Of a DNA stretch of 64,000 nt, positions 37,606 through 49,409 are shown piece by piece; position 1 is the first letter of the stretch, and every line of letters starts with the position of its first letter. The DNA is from Puccinia triticina (taxonomy: Eukaryota > Basidiomycota > Pucciniomycetes > Pucciniales > Pucciniaceae), in the NCBI RefSeq assembly GCF_026914185.1, contig NC_070573.1, positions 3,403,501 to 3,467,500 on the forward strand, written 5' to 3'. The translations under genes and the position numbers were made by a program. Below the pieces are notes generated by a model. It ran no database searches, was not told where the DNA came from, and saw only the letters and a list, made by a program, of their open reading frames with translations.

Positions 37606-38173
37606 GGCCCTTTCTCCGCCCCAAAAGGAGATTCCCCAGCTTTACATTACCTACTAGAATTTTACCCGCCTTCAACAGCCTCAATAGCCTGTGATTTGCC
37701 AGGTAAAATACCTACTTTCGTGATTTTTAGCCCCAATTTCCGCCCTGAAGCTGTCCAGTAACCACCCTGCCCTCAAGATTACCTCCTCTGAGCGCCTCCA
37801 ACTGCCCAACTTCACGCCTGAAGAACCTCAAGTGACTCTAGGGTCTTATACTAGTAAGTTTAAGCCCCTTCTCTTGAGATTCTCTGCCATTTCTTTCTGG
37901 GATTTGAAACACCCCTGTTTACAGGCCCCAGTTCTTCATTCTAGAGGGATTAAACACCCCTGATTTATCAGGCCCCTCTTAAAATTAATTATATTCATTT
38001 TATTACGTCAAAATTGGCCCAAATTGCCTTATTCTTACGCCATAATTCCGAACAATTACGTTGGAATTAACCCTTATAACCTTGTCTTAGAGTTTTATAA
38101 CTCTAATCTTTTGCTTTGCACCACGTGTAGCTAGAAGGATAATATCCTTGGCATCACGTAGGCTGACAGTTTC

Positions 38174-39640
38174 TGCCACTATATCTCATCCCAGCGTGGG
38201 AATCCTTCTGCCATATGGTTACCAAAATGTTTACAGGCCCCCAAAGATTCATTATGACAGGCCCCCAAAGATTCATTATGTACATTAATTGACCAAAAAA
38301 CCCCCAAATGTAGCAGCTACAGTCTGATCAGCTTCCAAATATCACTACTTTGGTATTTTCTTGGTGTTTCTGCCACTATATCTCATCCCAGCGTGGGAAT
38401 CCTTCTGCCACATGGTTACCAAAATGTTTACAGGCCCCCAAAGATCCATTATGTACCTTTAATGACCACAAAACCCGCAAATGTAGCAGCTACAGTCTGA
38501 TCAGTTCCCAAATATCACTATTTTGGTAGTTTATTGGTGTTTGTGCCACTATATCTCATCCCAGGGTGGGAATTCTTCTGCCATATAGTGACCAAAATGT
38601 TGACACACCCCCAAATTTTCATTATGTACCTTGAATGACCACAAAACCCCCAAATCTAATATTGCAGAAGAATTCCCACGCTTTGATGAGATATAGTGGA
38701 AGAAACGCCAAGGAACTACCAAAGTAGTGATATTTGGGAACTGATCAGACTGTAGCTGCTACATTTGGGGGTTTTGTGGTCATTAAAGGTACACAATGAA
38801 TCTTTGGGGGCCTCTAAGCATTTTGGTAACCATATGGCAGAAGGATGGCCCCGCTGGGATGAGATGTAGTGGCAGAAACACCAAGAAACTATCAAATTAG
38901 TGATATTGGGAAACTGATCAGACTGTAGCTTCTACATTTGGGGGTTTTGTGGTCATTAAAGGTACACAATGAATCATTGTGGGTCTCTCAATATTTTGGT
39001 CACTATATGGCAGAATAATTACCACCCTGGGATGAGATATAGTGGCACAAACACCAATAAACTACCAAAATAGTGATATTTGGGAACTGATCAGACTGTA
39101 GCTGCTACATTTGCGGGTTTTGTGGTCATTCAAGGTACATAATGGATCTTTGGGGGCCTGTAAACATTTTGGTAACCATATGGCAGAAGGATTCCCACGC
39201 TGGGATGAGATATAGTGGCAGAAACACCAAGAAACTGCCAAAGTAGTGATATTTGGAAGCCAATCACACTGTAGCTGCTCCATTTGGGGGTTTTGTGGTC
39301 ATTAAAGGTACATAATGGGTTCATAGTGGCCTGTAAACATTTTGGTAACCATATGGCAGAAGGATTCTCACGCTGGGATGAGATATAGCGGCAGAAACAC
39401 CAAGAAACTACCAAAGTAGTCATATTTGGGAACTGATCAGACTGTAGCTTTAAAATTTGGGGGCTTTGTGGTCATTAAAGGTACATAATGAATCTTTGGG
39501 GGCCTTTCAACATTTTGGTAACCATATGGCAGAAGGATTCCCACCCTGGGATGAGATAAAGTGGCAGAAACACCAAGAAACTACCAAAGTAGTGATATTT
39601 GGGAATCAATCAGATTGTAGCTGCTGCATAACGGATGTGA
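38174..39640. repeat. About 174-bp tandem units, inverted about 38655
   Basis: Units contain CTGTAGCTGCTACATTTGGG, GTGGTCATTAAAGGTACA, TTTTGGTAACCATATGGCAG and GGCAGAAACACCAAGAAACT. The plus-strand word ACTGTAGC or its variant starts units near 38742, 38920, 39094, 39269, 39437 and 39612. Left of 38655 the units run in the opposite orientation, as they do at 33630-34025. Confidence 0.8.
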
Positions 39641-40270
39641 CCCCAAACACAATATTTCTGGATTTTATATGCAGAATAATTTTCCATTGAAAATTTTATT
39701 TGGAAATATTCCTCATTAATCTGCGGTTGATAACAAAAGTAGATAAAAAAAAGAACCTGACAAAAATATGCTAAACCATGGTAAACCAATTTCAAAAAGG
39801 CATTCTGTGCATGTAGCACTCCAAGTATGATGTGCAATATCTTCAGGAAGTTCAACCAACCAAATTAACAATGTTTGCAGGATGGTATCATGAGAGAGGT
39901 CAGGGGTCAATGTTTTTCCTTTTTTGAAAAAAAGTAGATTTGGAGACTTCTGATAACATCAAATGTTGAAGTAAAAAAAAAAGAAAAAAAAATTGAGACC
40001 CCTCAGCCACTCTGGATTAATCCTAAAACTTGCCATGTCTTTTTTTCATGAAGAATTGAATGGTGTATGTAGAAATGTATGAATGTTATCAGACAAAAAA
40101 AAATATTCCTGTGGCTTGAAGCAAATACAGGGGGAAGGAGAGAAATTATAGAAGAATATTAAGGAAACATGGAGCACAGAAAAAGGTATCAAGAGGAATA
40201 AAAAAAAATTGATCAATATACGCTATATTGATCAATATAAGACATCCCAAATTCATCCATCTTGGTAGTG

Positions 40271-40895
40271 CGGATCAGTCAAGCAGTTCCCCCATCCGTC
40301 CTATAATCCTTGGGCAGCGGATCGGTTGAGCCGCTCGACCGATCCACTCCCCCATCCGGTCAAGCCAGCAGGTTGTCTTGACGGCAAGCCTTGGGCGCCC
40401 TGACCGCAGGTCCCCATCTCACGGCTGTGTGAACAGGCCCATTGGGATAGTGGCCTGACGGCTGCCTGCCCATCCCATGGGGCGGGGTGACGCCGAGGAT
40501 GGGGCAGGCCAACCGCGGGACACTCCCTTGCGATATCTCAGGGATCAGTAGGAAGTATCTCACGAGGGTCGGGACAACAACGGCCTGCCCCTGCTGGCGG
40601 TCGGACATGCAACAGCCTTTGTCGGCTGGCCAACAGGGTGGCTGCAAACCTCAGCAGCACAACGGCGGCAACCAACAAGGTTTGGCGGGGTTGGGGAGGG
40701 TCAGACTGCCCGCAAAAACAATTGGTAACCCAACGTCAGTGGACTGCTGTGGTGTACATATAATTTCCTTGTAGTCTCACAGAAAATCAGTTGTTGCTCT
40801 TTCCTTCTTTTTACATTTTCCATGTTGTTACCACGCAAGGGTTTTTGTCAGCTAGATGAATATGCATAGTGCGCAATGTCAAATCAAATCTGCAC

Positions 40896-40928
<33 letters not shown>

Positions 40929-41170
40929 ATACATACATACTTATATATTTGTGTATGTAAATACATAAAAATAGCTTGCCGTTGATGACTTGTGCACCGC
41001 AATGCAAGTTTGCTTGTCTCAGGCCTGCCATATATTTTGTCATTCTTTCCGGCCGGGGTCACATGCTGTCACATTCCCAGGCCACATGGCCATACCCCAC
41101 GGCAGTCCACCGACGTCAGGGTACCAATCGCAAACTTTGTTGGTTGCCGCTAGCGCTGGACCAGGACCCA
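40271..41170. other. Spacer, no gene
   Basis: GC-rich segment with short chance frames (40360-40647 minus, 40487-40774 plus), then an A run of about 26 at 40899-40924. No motif recognised. Confidence 0.35.
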
Positions 41171-41932
41171 GGAAAGCCCCTATGGAACACAGTAACAAAA
41201 ATGTATGAGTTTTAGGTCAAAAAACAAAAAACGTACGCACCCCAGATGTATGAATGGGAAATTTGGCAGATAAGGTACTCACCCCAATTGTATGAAGTTT
41301 TTTGGGGGACAAGGCGGGTAGTAACCAAAATGTATGAGAATGAGGATATGATGCCAGGGTTTTTTTTGCACCCCCCCCCCCCCCCCCCTATATTGGTCCA
41401 GCTCTTCCTGTATCAACCACATATCCCAATTGCGGCTGGTTTCTACACTTCCTTGCCGAGTTCCTCAATTTTTGTGCATCTTGAAGTAGCACATCTGCAC
41501 CATTTATTCACAGTCACCAAAGTCTTAAATATTACGGATGCTGGTGGGAATTGTGTGTCCATCTCCCAGAGATTACATTCTCTTCTTCTTACAATGTCTC
41601 AAATTGCTTTTCTAGAACACTGGCACTGGTAGAGATGGCCAAACGAACCCGCGGGCGGGTACCTGCTATCCGCTGGCGGGTACCCGCGTGGGCCGTCGGG
41701 CACCCGCCAACGGGTGCGGATGTGGATGCGGATATCTAGGATTCCAAGGGAAATGTGGCAGGTACCCGGGTATTTACAGCCACACCCGCCCATGGGTGTA
41801 TGTCTTGTTGGCCCGCGGCCGCGCAGCACAGTATCTCCGGCCCCGACTGGGCCCCCTGTCTCCCTTTTCATATCCGTCGAGGCCATCCCCCCTGCTGTAC
41901 TGTCTCCCCCATCCCGTACCGACTACGCAACA

Positions 41933-44900
41933 ATGACACGAACCCGTAAAAGGCACTGAAGTCGGCAAGAATCCGAAGAACACACTGATTGCCCCCTTGT
42001 GGATTCAAACAACAAACAGGAAGATGTTGACTCAGCGACCCCCAGTAACACACAGTCGGGAACTGAAACAACTGACAAGCAGCGTCTAGGTACTTTGTTT
42101 TGGTATTTTTCCTTTTGGTTTACTTTGCTGATCAAACTTGATATTTTGAATCTGTAGAGCACACAAAGAAACTTGCATCCAACCAAGTTAGTTCTGCGTA
42201 TGCATCCTACAAGTCACCCACCCTGTCCAATCAGCTTGATAAATTCCAACGTCGGATGATTGCATGGAAGTGTAAAACGTGGGTATAATTTTTCCATTAG
42301 TTTCAAGAAATAGAGTCACGGGATGCTAATCCTATTCCAAATTTTTCTAGATGTGCTAAAGATATTAATCGCCCAGCATATGACTCGTCGTGCAGTAATC
42401 TTCTTACACACGCAGGCCTGAGGAAGCATCAGAAACCCTCAAATAACCAGACTCTTGCATCAGTTGGTATATTTGGAACAGGTGCGATTGACCGGCGGGA
42501 GGCGAGTCACCCCATTCATTACATTATCTGTGTTTTTTAAGACTCATCTGACTCTCTGGAATTGCCTACTCCCTCCAGTGTGAGCCGCGATCCTCGCGAA
42601 CTCACAAGAAGGTTCACAGAGATATCACGCACCGTCACCGAGCACCATACATAGTCCCTCCAGTCCCGCCTCTCCTAGCTCGGCAGGGAAGTACTGAGAC
42701 TTCCCCCGAGCTAGGTGAGTGACCCCCTTTCTCCTCCACTTCTGTTCTAATTTCTTTCTTTCTTTCTCAAAGTTGTATATGCAGGGAAGTACTGAGACTT
42801 CCCCCGAGCTAGCTCCTTTTGCCCCATTTGCAATACAAGCTGAGGCTCTAGAACTGCTCGCGCCCTCGCCCTCTTCCTCGTCCCTCGCTCCTCGTCCTCG
42901 TCCCTCGCTCCTCGTCCTCGTCCCTCGCTCCTCGTCCTCGTCCTCGTCCCAGTGAAGCTCTCCGTGTCGAGAGCTTACATCCAGGTCTTACAGCGGTGTG
43001 CTCTTTGGTGTGCCGAGGGAGCAAATCCGTTCTTGGCTTTGGAAGAACCCAGCTTCAAGAGGCTTATTCATCCAACAATCCTGAAACATCTTCCGACTCA
43101 AAAGAAGCTCTCAAAAGCAATTCATATTCTCTACTCGTGTGTGCAGGAGAACCTTTGTGAGGAATTGCAAGTGAGTTAGCTTTTTTTTTACTTCTATCTT
43201 TTTTGACTTGCAGCACGTCAAACCCCTGACTTCCATTCAGGTCCATGAGGGGGCCCTTTACTTGGGGGTTGATGCTTGGCAGACCCCAAATGGATTTTAC
43301 ATCGTTGGAGCAGTGGTCTACCGACTTTTGGACAACGGCGCAGGCACAGTTGAGTTGGATGCAATGCCTCTGGAATTTTTCCAGCTTCAAGAAAGGCATA
43401 CTGGAGAATACTTGGCGTGTATGGTTGAGTACATCGTTGAGAAGTTTGAATTGAAAAACCGGGTACAGTCATATTCCTGCCTGTCTCTTTTCTGGTTGCA
43501 TCTTGAACTAATCAATTTCATCAATCTATTCCTCTCTCCAGATCTGTGGTATTGTTTCCGACAACGCGGCAAACAATGGGAAAATGATTGCCGAGTTAGA
43601 AAAGCTTGATTGGAAGCGGTTCAAAGGCGAGCCGCAGTGGATACGGTGCTTTGCACATATCCTCAATCTCATTGTCAAGGCGGTTCTTTGGCCATTTGCA
43701 CGTAACAAAAAAGGCACCCCTGGAGATACTGAGGATGAGGGTTATGATGAGGAGGAAGACCTTAAGGATCTCATTGAAGGGTGAGCAATTTCACAATCTT
43801 ACTTGCTCAGATGTCAAAACATCCGGTTAAAGCTTGTATACATATTTCTACAGGTTTGATGACGAGGAAGAGCAAAGCGAATCTGAAGATGAAGAGGTGC
43901 CCACCAATCTTCCTGAGGCATGCAATGTCAAACTAGCAGTAGAGGACGAGCTCACTCTGGCCAATATTGAAGATCTTGAAGACAAAAAAGATGATGATGT
44001 TTATACTTCTGACTCGTGTCGTTGTTCGCTTGCAAAGGTCGGTTTTTTCCCCTGTGCCTTTGATCCTTTCCTTTAACCCTCAACATTCATATTTATTTTC
44101 ATTCAGTTTCGTGCAATCGCCACCAAACTGAGGAAATCCCCGAACTCAAAAGCAAAATTTACTGAGCATTGTCAGGGAAACCAGTGCAAGAAGCCTCATA
44201 ACGTTGAACGAGATGTCCCGACTTGTTGGAACTTGACATACTTGCAGCTTTTGAGCATTGTCAGATGCGAGAAGGCCATGTAAGTCTCTTTGCATATCAA
44301 TGGATTGCGCGAGGGATGAACAAAACTAATATGTATCTATATTTTGCAGTATTATGTGGCAGCGTGATAAAAGGTTTGGCACCACCCGCAACTTCCATGT
44401 GAACCAGGAAGACTTTGACTTGGCTGCAGACCTGGTGCAGGTTCTGAAACCGTTTTACAACATCACTCTTCAAATATCAACACAAGGCTCTGCTCGAGTT
44501 GCCAAAGTCGTCATTATGATCAACCAAATCACCGCAAACCTTTTGGCCGTGATTACAAACAAGGATCATTCATACCCTGCCGCATTACAAAATGCATGCC
44601 GTGCTGGGCTTCAAATTACAAACAAGTACTACGCACTTACAGACTGCTCACCCATATACAGAATAGCAATGGGTGAGTTTTGACTGATTCTAATCAAATT
44701 AAATTTAAAGTAAATATTAATTTTTTGATACTTCCAGTGCTCCATCCTTTGTTCAAGGATGAATATTTTAAGCTGGCCAAATGGCCTAAGGAATGGATCA
44801 ACGAGGCAATTGCTCTTACTCGCGAGATGTACGAGAAGTGGTATAAGCCTAGGGACTTGGATTCAGCCCCCAGACCACCAAGGAAAGGAACGCTGAAGGT

Positions 44901-45476
44901 AATCTTTTTACACATATTTCTCACTCTGACCAATTGAACTAATCACAGCATCCTCCAGCCGCAAACTGGGGTTCTGGCAGGGCTTGGTGCAGCTGCTGTA
45001 GCAAGATCCGCTGAGTCTCTGTCAGATCCAATTGACATATGGCTATCAGGTGGCCTCCATTTGGAAGACGGTGAGCCAATCAATGCCCTTAAGTGGTGGG
45101 CCAAGGAGAAACAGAGCGGTAATAATCACAATGGCCTCTTACAGATGGCCCTTGACATCATGAGCTGCCCAGGTAAGATCAGATTCTTATTTCATCTTTA
45201 TCACAACACAAAAATAACTAAAACTTTTATTTTCATACAGCAACTACAGTCAATGTGGAACGGACTTTCAGCTTTGGCCGCGACTATGTCGCCGCCAGGA
45301 GACACAACCTCCACGCAAAATTGGTAAGTAGAGGAATGGCATTGGCGTTCTATTCAAAAAGTGGGAAGATTTCGCCTCTGGCGCTCCACAACTACATGGA
45401 AAAGAAAAAAAGTAAGGCTAAGACTGGCGCGAAGGAAATTGGTGCCTCTGAAGGCGATGTGTTGATGGTTGAGTGA
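41933..45476 (+). pseudogene. hAT transposase with BED zinc finger
   Basis: Exons: 41933-42089, 42158-42278, 42351 to about 42490, a damaged stretch to 43170, then 43214-43462, 43542-43780, 43854-44037, 44108-44279, 44350-44672, 44738-44898, 44959-45172 and 45241-45476. The BED finger spans exons 2-3 (WKCKTCAKDI ... LLTHAGLRKHQ). The core follows: LWCAEGANPFLALEEPSFKR, LYLGVDAWQTPNGF, IVSDNAANNGKM, KGEPQWIRCFAHILNLIVKA and PLFKDEYFKLAKWPKEW. The C-terminal dimerisation region is MSCPATTVNVERTFSFGRDY with VSRGMALAFYSKSGKI. An in-frame TGA is at 41957-41959. Exon 4 is disturbed by a duplicated 32-bp block (about 42685-42716 and 42781-42813) and a minisatellite. The catalytic core is otherwise intact, so decay is recent. 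Confidence 0.75.
42865..42955. repeat. CTCGTC minisatellite in the hAT gene
   Basis: CTCGTCCTCGTCCCTCGCTC repeated about four times with small variation. It encodes Ser-rich or Pro/Arg-rich strings depending on frame and lies in the damaged exon region of the hAT transposase. Confidence 0.75.
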
Positions 45477-46324
45477 AATTATATCACCCTGCCATCACCC
45501 TATTTGTATATAGTATGCAAATATAAGTTATCTTGCTGTCTCAGTGCTTTGTGAGTGGCGGGTACCCGGCGGGTACCTGGGCGGGTACCCACCCATGGCC
45601 GCAGGTACCCGCCAGCGGGTTCGGTTACGGATGCGGATGTCAAGATTGGGTTGAAATAGGCCGCGGGTACCCGCACCCGCCACAGGTACCCGGGTTTAAA
45701 GTGCCATCTTTGACTGGCAGAACAAATTTTTGAAGATAAAAGCTCTCAAAAAAAGCAATAAAAATCTAGATGAAGTGTAACAAGCAGTTGTTGATGATAG
45801 TCTATGCAGTTTTCTACTTGAATATGAAATTTAAAATATATTCTTCTTCCATTTTTTACCTTTGTCACTGCTCCTCTGGGTATGTAGCAGAAATGGATAC
45901 TCAAAAAAGTATTTCTGGGAGTATTTCTTCACGCCCGCGGCAAAAAAACGTACGCACAAAGTTTGTATGAATTTTTTGAAAAATCTCTGCACCCACGCAC
46001 AAAACGTGTATGAATGGGCTCCAAAAATGTATGAATTTTTTGAAAATCTTGGAATTTAGGTTACTGTGTTCCATAGGGGCTTTCCAGGGTCCTGCTGGAC
46101 CCCGTGGCCGGGGCGCGCGAGTATAACCGCGGGACGGGGCTACGGGACACCTCCTCCTCGCGCATCTTCCCCTTGAACAAAGGCATTTCTTCAGGATTTA
46201 GAGAGTGGTTATAGATGCGGTGGAGTGGTAGAGGATGAGTGGAAAGTGGGTATGGAGAGAGCAAAAGGATTGGCCGGTGTTAGGGTGTACTGCTCTAGTT
46301 CACTAGGGAGAAAGGGGGAACAAT

Positions 46325-47059
46325 TATGGTGTTCAAAATTGCATAAGATGTGTTGAATTATGCTTATATTCATTATACAGTATGCTTCAAACATAACACT
46401 AGCAATCTTGTATATAGTCCATACTAGATTGCCGTAGGCGTTTCTCTCCTCAGTGAATCAGAATCATCTCTTTCCTCACTCCTGAGTGTCACTAGACTTC
46501 ACGTCTGTGAACTTCAGTGTTCATCTCCTGTCACCCTCAACAAGATGTGTTTACATACAGCCATTCTTGAAAAGCTTGCGGTTGGGTAGGCCCAAATTTT
46601 GGACTGCTATTTTCAGCCTCAAAGCCTGTATAGCCCCTGTATGACAGGCTGCATACAGTAATGTGATTGTAAGAAAATCACTACTTTCTTTGTTTTTAAC
46701 TTTGGGGCCTCAAGGGTTGCACCATTGGAATCCTGGACCAATTTTACACTGATTGGACCCATTGCCGCATCCCCCTCCCCTGCCCTGTGGCCAGCGCGGC
46801 ACCCTCATTGAGCCAAACAGCCGCCCAAAGGGATTTTGACTGCCTGTGGAGTGAAGCTGTACAGGCCTGTGGCTGAAATAAAAAAAAAATCTTTTTTCGG
46901 CCTCAAGCCCGCAAGCTTTTTGAGACTGGCTGTAACAGCATAACATATGATTTTGGCTGGGATATGTCAGCGTACATAAAACTTAAAGTGACATCTCCCA
47001 GACAAAATTGCAGCTTATGCTGTTATGGTAAAAAATACTATGCAATTTTGAACACCACA
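46325..47059. mobile_element. MITE, 735 bp, AAT duplication
   Basis: The ends TATGGTGTTCAAAATTGCAT and, inverted, TGTGGTGTTCAAAATTGCAT are nearly identical. AAT lies on both sides (46322-46324 and 47060-47062). It interrupts copy B of the duplication relative to copy A, which confirms insertion. No protein is encoded. A word near 46395-46440 (TATATAGTCCATACTAGATTG) resembles one near 61570-61595. Confidence 0.7.
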
Positions 47060-47243
47060 AATGGAGCCTTCAAGGGAAGCACTGGGGATAAATAAGAATG
47101 GTGGTGCAGCAGCAGCACAAGCTGTGGGCTCAGCTTGTGCCAAACAGAGAGCACAAATCATTGTGGTTTATTAAGGTTTCAAAAGAAGTGCGTACAAACA
47201 CAAACACCGGCCAACAAGCTAATGTGACAAAGATCAATGATAA

Positions 47244-48205
47244 GAGCATCCACCACAATTCCTGTAAACCCGCTTGGTAAGGCATATTTACCAAGTATGT
47301 GAGCAATTTTCTACCCCCGTGCCCTCTTTAGGGCTCTTTAGCTAAATATTTGTTTGGTAAATCTTTAAGGCTTGCTAGATTTACCAACGGCTACAGATCC
47401 TCTGTGAGACCATTCTAGCAAGCCTGCCAACTGCCCTCGCCAAACCACAAGACCCCCAGCACATGTACACAGCATTAATACATACATACATACCTGCAGT
47501 AGCTCTCCACCCCTCAACCGGTCATCATATTGATTGACCGGTCATTGATCAACCGGTCATCATATTGATTGACCGGTCATCGATCAACAGGTCATCAATG
47601 GGATGAACGGTCATGATAGGATGCCAGTTCTCATAACGGCCAGTCATGACCGGTCATTAAATAGACTGACTGGTATTGATAGTATGACCTTTGATTGGAT
47701 GACCGGTCAGTCAATTGGATGACCGGTCATACAATTTGATGGCCGGTCATACGGCTGGATGGCCGGTCATACGATTTGATGGCCGGTCATAGGACTTGAT
47801 GGCCGGTCATTCAATTGGATGACCGGTCATTGATGGTATGACCGGTCACCAATAGTATGACCGGTCAGTCGATAGAATACCGGTCACCAATAGTATGCCC
47901 GGTCAGTCGATAAATTGACCGGCCACCAATATGTATGACTGGTGAGACCATCAATAGGATGGCCAGTCATTGTCCATCCTAGAATGACTGGCCATTAATG
48001 GTAGTGTGCCATCAGCAGTGTTGTATTACTTACCGAGGGGATGTATATACATACATATACACAAGGGTGGAGTTGCTATTTAAATCCACGTTGCCTACCA
48101 AGCCAATACCCGCTGGCAAGGGTGGATTATTTCTTTAGCTAACCAAACAAGCCTTGCGGGACTCGCTGGCTACCTAAAGATTTACCTAGACGGTGGTGGA
48201 TGCTC
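47244..48205. mobile_element. Tourist-like MITE (PIF/Harbinger), TAA duplication
   Basis: GAGCATCCACCAC at the left and its complement GTGGTGGATGCTC at the right are flanked by TAA on both sides (47241-47243, 48206-48208), the TWA duplication of PIF/Harbinger elements. It is 962 bp, encodes nothing, and its interior is a GACCGGTCAT satellite. The end is related to the Harbinger end at 9854. Confidence 0.75.
47518..47990. repeat. Hairpin satellite, array B, inside the MITE
   Basis: Around 18 units of GACCGGTCAT or GGCCGGTCAT with TTGAT/GGATG spacers, period about 20-24 bp, shorter than in array A. The word (G)ACCGGTCAT is constant while spacers vary. Confidence 0.75.
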
Positions 48206-49409
48206 TAATGTGATAACTCCAAGAATAAGCTCTGCAGCTTATTCTCCTGGGACCATAGTATGGTCTACGGGTAGGCAAGTGTCACCAATTGTAACCTGAG
48301 TGGTTAGGTTACAACACAAGCCACAGCTGGGCCCTTTCTCCCAAGGAGAGTTTTCCTGCTGTTGGCTACACTTCTACACTTGATTTATCAGGCCAAATAT
48401 TGGTCAATTGCAAGCTCAAAAAGAATTGTTTCACCGCACCAAATATTTGCATGGCTAACATAAGATTTAAGAGAACTTTCTACTTAGTACATAGAATGGC
48501 TTCTAAGGCCAGTTATACATATATTTCTGGTTGATGCCCAAAACCAAGCGCCAACATGAACAAAGGCCATCAATTGTTGATTTTCCAATACAAACGTTTT
48601 GGAGAAAATTTACAGTAATCAGTCCGTTTTCAATGCTGTTGTGGCACCTGTTAATGAGGTACACTCCCACTTGCCACTCCCATTTTGTTACTTTGGCACA
48701 TCTTTGAAATGGTACTAAAGTGTTGTGTACTTGAGTCCAATTAACTCACTGGATCTCTTTCTCCCTTGTAGCGTGCGCAGGCCAGACCTGCACATATGAT
48801 CTCACTTTTGATAAGAGTCTCAAAAAGAAATGAAAGTGTGTCCCTCTTGTGAAGTAAGATGAAGTCCTGACCAAATCCCATGCTTTATCATGGTCCACTG
48901 AGGCAATTGAGAGTGCCACACCAGCTAAGACAAGCCGTATCCGAGCCTGTTGAATGGCAATCCATCCGAGTTTCTTCATTTTGACCGCTGTAAAGCTTAC
49001 TAACTTAACACAAGACCCTCTTTGGAGGGCCTGGTGCAGCCTGGCTGGTGCGGAGCGCCCCTCACTATGAAAAAAACTCGAGAAACTGCTGCCAGTTGAC
49101 ATGCAGCATACTCGAGTCAAATGCCCATTTATACAAGGCTCATACCAATGAATCCCAGGGTGGTAAACCCTGGAATTCCTGCACATTGCTCAACTGAACT
49201 CTGGTGCAGTGCAAAATACTGAGGCACACCAAGCTGAGTCTGAGCTATGTATATATATGTATATATATATATAACACAACCTACTCTGAGCTGAATGCTC
49301 AGCTTTATTACATACCAGGAAGAAACCTTCCTGGTCAACAAGCCCACAGAGCTTTTATATTGTAGACTGGGAGGGATCCCTCTCAGTCAACATGATGAAA
49401 GGGTACACA

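Larger units (their letters stand above)
34026..38168. mobile_element. TG...CA insertion with 5-bp duplication
   Basis: The 174-bp repeat unit is cut at GTTTC, which occurs on both sides (34021-34025 and 38169-38173). The insert starts TGTCAGCTGGC and ends GGCTGACA, so its terminal seven bases form an inverted repeat. TG...CA ends and a 5-bp duplication are typical of LTR-retrotransposon integration. However, I cannot see a matching pair of LTRs: the left 350 bp and the right 1.3 kb are unlike each other. The right part has a TATA box and resembles an LTR. A minus-strand frame at 35118-35591 (157 codons) has no motif I know. It could be a retroelement with one LTR replaced or a composite. Confidence 0.55.
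33196..40045. mobile_element. Palindromic fold-back element inserted in the CACTA end
   Basis: Both ends read TCATGAAAAAAAGACAT in inverted orientation, followed by GCAAGTTTTAGGATTAATCC. The left arm (33196-34025, continuing at 38174-38650) and right arm (about 38660-40045) are inverted copies for roughly 1.3 kb each. Orientation flips near 38655. The inner arm consists of about 174-bp tandem units. It splits the right subterminal region of the CACTA-ended element, whose two halves lie at 33165-33195 and 40046-40270. TCATGA may be a target duplication or part of the terminal repeat; I cannot decide. No protein is encoded. Confidence 0.7.
22831..40270. mobile_element. Element with CACTA...TAGTG ends, heavily nested
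   Basis: The left end CACTACCAAGATGGATGAAT (22831) and the right end, its complement, closing TAGTG (40270) are inverted copies continuing for about 280 bp. The subterminal match includes the palindrome TTGATCAATATAGC/GTATATTGATCAA and the words ACATACACCATTCAATTC. The right copy is split: its inner part is at about 33165-33195 and its outer part at 40046-40270, because another element was inserted between. Three bases outside are TGG on the left and CGG on the right, compatible with a 3-bp duplication in which one CpG decayed. CACTA ends with a 3-bp duplication define the En/Spm superfamily. Without later insertions the element would be about 5.3 kb. No transposase belongs to it, so it was probably non-autonomous. 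Confidence 0.6.
41632..45720 (+). mobile_element. hAT element, nearly complete
   Basis: The left end TAGAGATGGCCAAACGAACC and the right end closing GCCATCTTTGA carry the hAT-type terminal word. Both subterminal regions are full of GCGGGTACCCGC-like words in both orientations (41650-41780 and 45555-45705), typical transposase-binding clusters. Flanking bases ACTGGCAC and CTGGCAGA suggest a degraded 8-bp duplication. A long spliced transposase gene fills the interior. Confidence 0.65.
41171..46085. mobile_element. Outer inverted-repeat element enclosing the hAT
   Basis: A perfect 26-bp inverted repeat begins GGAAAGCCCCTATGGAACAC at 41171-41196 and ends at 46060-46085. Outside it, CCAGGACCCA and its near-complement continue the symmetry. 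Just inside, a GTATGAA(T/G) word recurs on both sides (41200-41340 and 45965-46045). No target duplication is obvious. The hAT element at 41.63-45.72 kb lies inside; either it inserted there or the two share ends by chance. Confidence 0.6.
46152..49004. repeat. Segmental duplication, copy B, with insertions
   Basis: Matches 3652-4672 once two inserts are removed: the MITE at 46325-47059 and a block at about 47214-48330 containing the MITE at 47244-48205. The duplicated gene start (MPLFKGKMREEE on the minus strand) loses its frame after codon 12, so the copy cannot encode the 216-aa protein. Homology stops at 49004, just where the outer inverted-repeat structure begins. Confidence 0.7.

Noticed and set aside
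34026..38168. A complete LTR retrotransposon with paired LTRs
   Set aside because: Termini and target duplication fit, but no direct repeat links the left and right ends, and no gag or pol is visible.
40899..40924. Poly-A tail of a LINE or processed pseudogene
   Set aside because: No reverse transcriptase or spliced coding sequence precedes it and no flanking duplication is seen.
42719..42955. Ser/Pro-rich protein frame in the hAT gene
   Set aside because: It is produced by the CTCGTC minisatellite and a duplicated 32-bp block, not by conserved coding sequence.
47518..47990. CRISPR-like array of short repeats and spacers
   Set aside because: Genome is eukaryotic, spacers are variants of one another, and repeats are parts of hairpins; it is a satellite.
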